Of a stretch of DNA of 64,000 bases, positions 58,384-64,000 are shown one piece after another. Source of the stretch: Ceriagrion tenellum (lineage: Eukaryota > Arthropoda > Insecta > Odonata > Coenagrionidae); the NCBI GenBank assembly GCA_963169105.1, contig OY720643.1, positions 81,327,696-81,391,695 of the forward strand, in the 5' to 3' direction. The position numbers and the translations under genes are program-made. The notes beneath the pieces were generated by a model. It searched no databases. It saw nothing but the letters and a program-made list of their open reading frames with translations, and was not told the DNA's origin. How positions within the stretch are numbered: the stretch's first letter is position 1; the number at the start of each line of letters is the position of its first letter.

Positions 58384-61185
58384 ACGAAAATACAGTCTTT
58401 AAAAAACGGTAACTCACAATTTCATTGTTTTCCAGGACAATGATTTGGGATATTAAATTAAACTTAATTAGAACGGATTAAAAGCATAACGTAAGAGAAA
58501 TAAACACCGCAGAAAGCAAATTTTAACTTCCCTTTCTCCTATAAGCAATAAAAATCAAGTAAAAAGGCATTGTAAATATATAAGGACTCGTTGTTTGAAT
58601 GGTAATACATTTAACGTCAAATGATAAAGATCCTTGATACATCACTATCAAATAAAAGCATGTTTTCAAATCTGAAAATATGTATTTTAGATAATATCTC
58701 TTAGAGTAGGCTTTTGCAGCACTCATTAATTCAAGTTAACTGCCATGTACTTGTCAGTGACAGTCAAAGGCGCACATTCATGGATATTTATAACATCAAA
58801 CACTGTTAAATAACGCATCACATTATATTCCACACATCATTATAGTCGGTTCGTAATTTCGAATCCAAGAGTAAAATAAAGAGCGAAATGCAACGCGGTG
58901 CATTATTTAACAAATATTAGATCCTACACACTTTCTAATACTTTTGTATCACGTCCACGATAATTGAATGGGATGTATTATACTTATTTGGCTACGCTTA
59001 ACATTTATGTAAATTTTACTATTTACTAAAATGAAAATTATTGACGAATTCATGACATAGTTCAGGAAAAACCAAAGAAAACATACCTGTTTTCAATCTA
59101 ACAAAATTCATAGTTTTAGAATTGTTACTTTACATCAATAAATGCATTTTTTAATGGAAAGGGACGATTCCCTGCCAAATGGAATTTATTTTAGAGTGAA
59201 TGAATAAGCAATTTTGGCAATGAGATTCAAATTCCTAAAACACAAAAAAATCTAATTATTCATGGTCGAGATAACACGCTGATGTGAGCGTTAAAAAAAT
59301 ACGACATTTCCTGATGGGTTTTTCAATTAATCTGGAATGCAATGCTCACATTTAAGCCATAAAAACGCGTTGAAAGGCAATGCATGCGCCTTTGGAGCGT
59401 TGCAAAATAATGTACGATTCGCCAATTCATACGCGCCCGAACTGTGCCTAATGCATAGTCATGCTTCATTAAAATTCGGAAAAGATTAAAAGAACCCACA
59501 GGACATCTTTCATCAATACACATGCCTATTTCTCAAGAGTCGATGCTTCCGATCGAGAGGAAGTTATTTGTGTAGAAATGAATTTCCGGGTACAATGTAG
59601 CGACAGGACACCATGTATTGACAATCCATTCGTAGGAGGGAGCTTAAGAAGTTTCCACCGAGAAACGAAGTAAATGTCATTTTCATGAAAGTTTCAAAAT
59701 AAGCCCTTCTTATTGCACCCTATCGATTTCCGTTGAAAAAAACTAGGCTTTCCACGCTATATTTCTCGGAAATCGCATTTAAAAATGAGAGAATTTCTAT
59801 AGGATCTTATGGCAATGCTTGCCTATGAGTAGAAGAAATGCAGATTACTATTCGAATATAAATGTCGTTTTGACAAAAAACTGATATAAGGTGCGCCACA
59901 GTACAAGAATCATGATAGTATTAAAAAAATATACCCTTACCTCGTTGGTTCAAATGATATTAACATATTTTTGCAACAAAAATAGCAGAAATCACGTAGT
60001 TACTAACATGTGGCGCTGCAGGTTGATTCCACATCGACAACGCTGTGCTGATGTGCCGTGACGAAACTAGTGATTTTTGAGCAGACGGGAATTTACAATT
60101 AACTTTGTGGAGCTGGATTTTTTGTGCATTGACGCTAAATTTAATATATTGACAAAAAAGTATTAGAAATTGTCGTTGTTCCGGTAATGTTGTCCGGGTT
60201 CCCTCGGCATGGCAGGAAATTGAAAGCTTCCAAGGAAACGAAAGTTATCTGAAGATATGTTATAATACTCACAGGTATTTATATAAATGAATACATAAAT
60301 ACAGTAATGTATTATACAAATATATATGTATAATATTAACGTATTCCTGGAAAGCAGTCACTAACAAACTCAAACACCCGCCAACACGAGAGCAGGAAAA
60401 CAAGTGAACGCAGTACTTGAGCAATGTTGCACTTACAACCGTTGCCAAGTCGTTGTAACACATGATTTTTACCCATTATGTTTAAATAATGAGTTACACT
60501 TCCGTGTAAATATTTTGAAACTTATTTTTAAATTACGGAACACATTTCAGATCACAAAATAGCGGTGATGAGCTCAAATTTATTGTCAGAGCAATTAACC
60601 GTGGCAACGAGTTGCCAGCCAGAAACCGAGATCAAAATAAGCTACTGATGAGTTTTAAAAATTGTTTCCCACTTTTAAGTGCTTCGATACAACTTATTCA
60701 CAAAGTTTTTAAGTACTTGTTTGAATACTATAGGTGACTACGTAAGGTAATGTTTTTTTAATCGACTTCTTAAAACACTTAAGAAGATGGATTTTTCACC
60801 GGCTTTTGACGCACCGAGCGGCAGAGGAACCTCCTTAAGTGACCAAAGAGCCAACCATTTGAAATCTAAAACACGGTTACGTACCAAAATATTTCAGCCA
60901 TCACCCGGACTCCAAAACGAGCCTTCTGCCAAGGATGCCATTGATTTTCTCAAATACAATTCATCGCTCTAATCTGCCCTCGCCATATCCTTGTCTGTCT
61001 TCCTAGCCTATTTATTTAAATCTAGCCAAAATTCATAGAAGAGAGGGTTTCCGCGGAAACTTTACAAAACAGCCACACGTCACTAAATGATTTATAAAAT
61101 TATTATATTCCACAAATTTTCATTTTCAATCATGGATTCGACAACCAATGCCATACAGTAAATGATCAGATTCCATCAAGGACTG
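58384..61185. other. unassigned AT-rich sequence
   Basis: Nothing recognisable was found. The 61-codon frame at 60787-60972 starts with ATG and is rich in Ser, Pro and Lys, but matches no family I know and has no supporting context. Confidence 0.4.
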
Positions 61186-61282
61186 AAAATGAAGTAATTT
61201 TGTTATTCTACATAAATTTTATTTAAGACGACCCGGATTTCGACGTGGCACATCATGATCAGGCGCCGTGCCACAGCCGACG
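61186..61282 (-). repeat. 97-bp direct repeat, left copy, flanking copy B
   Basis: This is repeated in the same orientation at 62190-62286 (GAAAATGAAGTAA, CATAAATTTTATTTAAGACG, TTTCGACGTGGCACATCAT, GTGCCACAGCCGAC). On the minus strand it contains a hammerhead-like motif at 61266-61226 whose core is damaged (CTGATCAT). Confidence 0.85.
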
Positions 61283-62189
61283 GAACAGTATTGTATGTAG
61301 AGAACTATTAAACTACTGTAAATAATGTGCGAATTTCCACAGAGAAAAAATCATCCGCCTTGACCGGGATCCGCATCCCTCGATTTCCGGCCTCGATCAA
61401 GGCGGATGATTTTTTCTCTGTGGAAATTCGCACATTTCTGCAATGCGGGTGACTCCGTAAAGTGGAACTCCGTGGCTAGTCCCGGATAGCTTAAAATTTG
61501 TTACTGTAAATAATGTTGCCCTAAGCTTTGCTTTTGCTCAAATATTTACTTTTAATTAATTTACTAACAACCTTTATACCATTTAAAAATAGCGTGTTTC
61601 CTAGGAAACCTGAAAATCAGCAATGAACGGGAAAAAACCCGGGGTAGTTCATGGCTCACAAATTTAGCCTGGTTTTTAAAAATTTAATCGGTGGAATTAA
61701 ACTTGAGCAAAAAATTAACTCCTACCGTGCGAAGCCGGGTGGCTCTGTTAGTTATCTATAAATGTGAAAGTGTGACTGTGCGGTCCGTTATAACTACCAA
61801 ACCACTAAGCGGAATGTCATAAAACTTTGTAACATGATTCATTATGTCATCGGATGGTTGATGGCGACATTTTGTTTACCTATTGATTTCCGGTTCGACT
61901 CCAGACGTGTAAGAGTGTTTCCATAATAAACACATATAGGGTTATTTCTTCTAACATGCAGATTTCATTTCTTTTGCATATTCAAATAAGAAATAATGGT
62001 TATACAATGTCGCGACACAAACCATTGGAAAGAAAAATAAATAATCATTCTTATTTTTGCAATCGAATTTTGTTTTTCAACTGACTCACTCTAAATTTTG
62101 AAAAAATACAATCCTTAAATTGCTGAAAAATCTGCGTTTTTAGTGCGCTACGGACACCTCTCTAAGCGGACGATTTTTTGTGGAACTCG
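61283..62189 (+). repeat. ~910-bp interspersed repeat with internal hairpin (copy B)
   Basis: Collinear with copy A at 53836-54752, from CGGAACAG to GTGGAACTCGA. The internal hairpin is at 61324-61436. The copy is bounded exactly by the 97-bp direct repeats at 61186 and 62190, which copy A lacks. No coding capacity. Confidence 0.85.
61324..61436. repeat. hairpin inside copy B, about 45-base arms
   Basis: AATGTGCGAATTTCC through ATCATCCGCCTTGA is complementary to TCAAGGCGGATGA through GGAAATTCGCACATT, and pairing is perfect over the outer 40 or more bases. It is better preserved than the same hairpin in copy A. Confidence 0.9.
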
Positions 62190-62352
62190 AAAATGAAGTA
62201 ACTTTGTTATTCAACATAAATTTTATTTAAGACGACCCGGGTTTCGACGTGGCACATCATCATCAGGTGCCGTGCCACAGCCGACGTGCCACGTCAAAAC
62301 CCGGGTGGTCTTAAATAAAATTTATGAGGAATATCGAAGTTACTTTATTTAC
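62190..62352. repeat. right 97-bp direct repeat plus an inverted copy, PLE terminal-repeat type
   Basis: The direct repeat (62190-62286) is followed by an inverted copy of most of itself (62283-62352: GTGCCACGTCAAAACCCGG, TTAAATAAAATTTATG). The minus strand of 62270-62231 reads GCAC, CTGATGAT, a hairpin (GATGTG with CACGTC), GAAA, CCCGGG, TC, GTC. The arrangement of direct plus inverted terminal repeats is known for PLEs. No PLE coding sequence is attached here. Confidence 0.75.
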
Positions 62353-64000
62353 AATGTATTGTATATGCTCGAGACAACCTCCAGACGCTGAGACTAGAGA
62401 GTCCCTCATGGATGATGATGATTATTCGAAAATGTGTTAGTTAAACGCAAACTTAGGTATAAAATTGGTACTCGCAATAGGAATTAGCGAGTTCTGTATG
62501 TAAGCTGGTCAATGATCTACAAGGTAAATAACCTGTAAGTATACATATGAGATACAGCTAAAAGAAGAAATAATATCACCAATACGACTCCTGTTGTGGA
62601 CCCGTAACGGGGAAAGAAAATGAGAAAAGCTAAGGGAGAAATGGCTTTAAGGAGGAGGCTCCACTTCGAAGTACTCATTCCATAACATGTACAAAATTTA
62701 CTGTAATGAGTAAATGTAAACTTAGTGCGGCCATTTATAATTTTTTTAAATTTCGTATTTATACCCCTTTGGGTAAAATCTTAGAGGACACAGAGTTAAA
62801 CCGACACTTTTACTACGTCACGAAAACCAATAATTACAGTGACTACCTCCTCCATTGCTATTTATCATCCTATATCATGATTTTTTGACAAATCAACGGA
62901 AGGGTATAATTAGCTTCAGAATTAAACAATATATAATAAATGCCAAATTACGGTATACATTTTAAAAAACATTCGTTTATAAGGAGACTGCAGAAGTTTT
63001 CCTTGACAACGTTGTCACAATAATCACGTAATGGTGGCAACGTGTTCCGACGAAAAACAGGAGTCGGTCTGTTATTTTAACCTAAAACTCGTGTTTATAT
63101 CCATGACCTTAGCTGAAAAAAATATATTCCTGGTCTCATCATATAGTGCATTTAATGCAATTGTAAAGCATGTATGCAATATAATTCTGGCGCAAATTTA
63201 GATAAAAAAGTTATGTGATATGATGCCATTGCACTGCAATTAAGCCAATGTATTTTAGGGTTGAAATTCACCATAACCAGTAACCGAGTTAAACTGTTAT
63301 ACCATTCGATAGTTGGAGTCTGACTTCATAATATATGCTTAAATAAAGTTTGGTTATTGGGCAAGCGTAAAATTAAGATTCCAATTTTATGGATTGAAAC
63401 TGAGTTGAGGATGGGAAGTCTAAAAAAGTCATTCGGATTTTTAGTAGAAAAGCACTGGAACGACCGACAAAAAATGATTTGGGGAATTATATGGCACCGT
63501 GGAGAGTAACTTACCGAAATAGAATACCTAAACGTGAATGAAGGGGCGTTAAAAGCATGTTAAACAAATACATCAGCATGGGGCCATTTACTAATACATC
63601 GACAAAATAAAAGCAAAAAAGGTATGAAAGCTTTGCCGGAAGAAAATAAATATTTGATAACAATTTAGACTACAGAGGTCATTATGGAACTGTGTTTAGA
63701 AAGTTGAAGAAGGAATTATATCATTAATTTATGAAGCGAGGACAGAAACCTGGCATAAACATAATCCAGACGTAAGGCTCCGAGTCCCTATCTGATGGAC
63801 AAAGCACTATGCTTGAAGTCCTCTTGGCAATGCAAACGAGTAGATATTGGGGTTTTAGTTACACATTTCTGCCTGCCTGCACTTGGATAATAACAAAAGC
63901 TCTCATTGAGATGGGAAGCTACTAAAACCACAGTCATTTAGCCAAAAAACAAACATATGACAATGGCACGACGCTGAAATGTATTCATATACCGGGATGT
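62353..64000. other. unassigned AT-rich sequence
   Basis: No gene or repeat was recognised up to the end of the window. Confidence 0.4.

Noticed and set aside
60787..60972. small 61-codon gene
   Set aside because: It has an ATG and a plausible composition but no similarity, splice context or repeat support.

Overview
This is a eukaryotic nuclear window with the look of a large, repeat-rich arthropod genome, most likely an insect. It is AT-rich. I found no open reading frame that I can defend as a host gene. Every recognisable protein fragment comes from a transposable element: RTE/CR1-type LINE reverse transcriptase tails and Penelope-like elements (PLEs) with GIY-YIG endonuclease or reverse transcriptase pieces. 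tRNA-headed SINEs and TTAA-flanked miniature DNA transposons are also common. The assignment to arthropods rests on these families, not on a marker gene. It is either intergenic sequence or the inside of a very large intron.

Layout. 0-6.3 kb: two LINE tails, a 1.2 kb element with inverted ends full of TATGACG motifs, and a third LINE tail. 6.3-13 kb: a 112-bp tandem duplication, a GC-rich block, a 564-bp inverted-repeat element, two SINE types and a decayed LINE. 13-24 kb: two same-strand copies of one SINE, CpG-rich blocks, a pogo-like MITE, an array of piggyBac-like right ends, and two TTAA MITEs. 24-35 kb: mostly unassigned, with a short PLE with inverted ends and a LINE whose reverse transcriptase catalytic motif is mutated. 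35-37 kb: a LINE tail beside a diverged duplication with a CpG-rich copy and a TTAA MITE. 37-44 kb: small tandem repeats and one SINE. 44-49 kb: several long hairpins, then a PLE inserted in a MITE with an 8-bp target duplication. 51.5-54.8 kb: a CpG-rich block, a CR1-like LINE tail, the second copy of the 563-bp MITE, and two copies of a hairpin-bearing repeat. 57-62.4 kb: a tandem duplication, a SINE, another hairpin and a third copy of that repeat between 97-bp direct repeats.

The most interesting pattern runs across elements. At least six sequence-unrelated inverted-repeat or PLE-type elements share one layout: short stem I, a YUGANRA core plus one extra base, a hairpin in most copies, GAAA, a mostly palindromic stem III, UH, and the other stem I strand. 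This is the type I hammerhead ribozyme plan, which is known from PLEs. In three families core position 3 is U and position 8 is A instead of C and G, so the pair that forms in the hammerhead core is kept by a compensatory change. One unpaired base after A9 is a departure from the textbook motif, so self-cleavage is a hypothesis.
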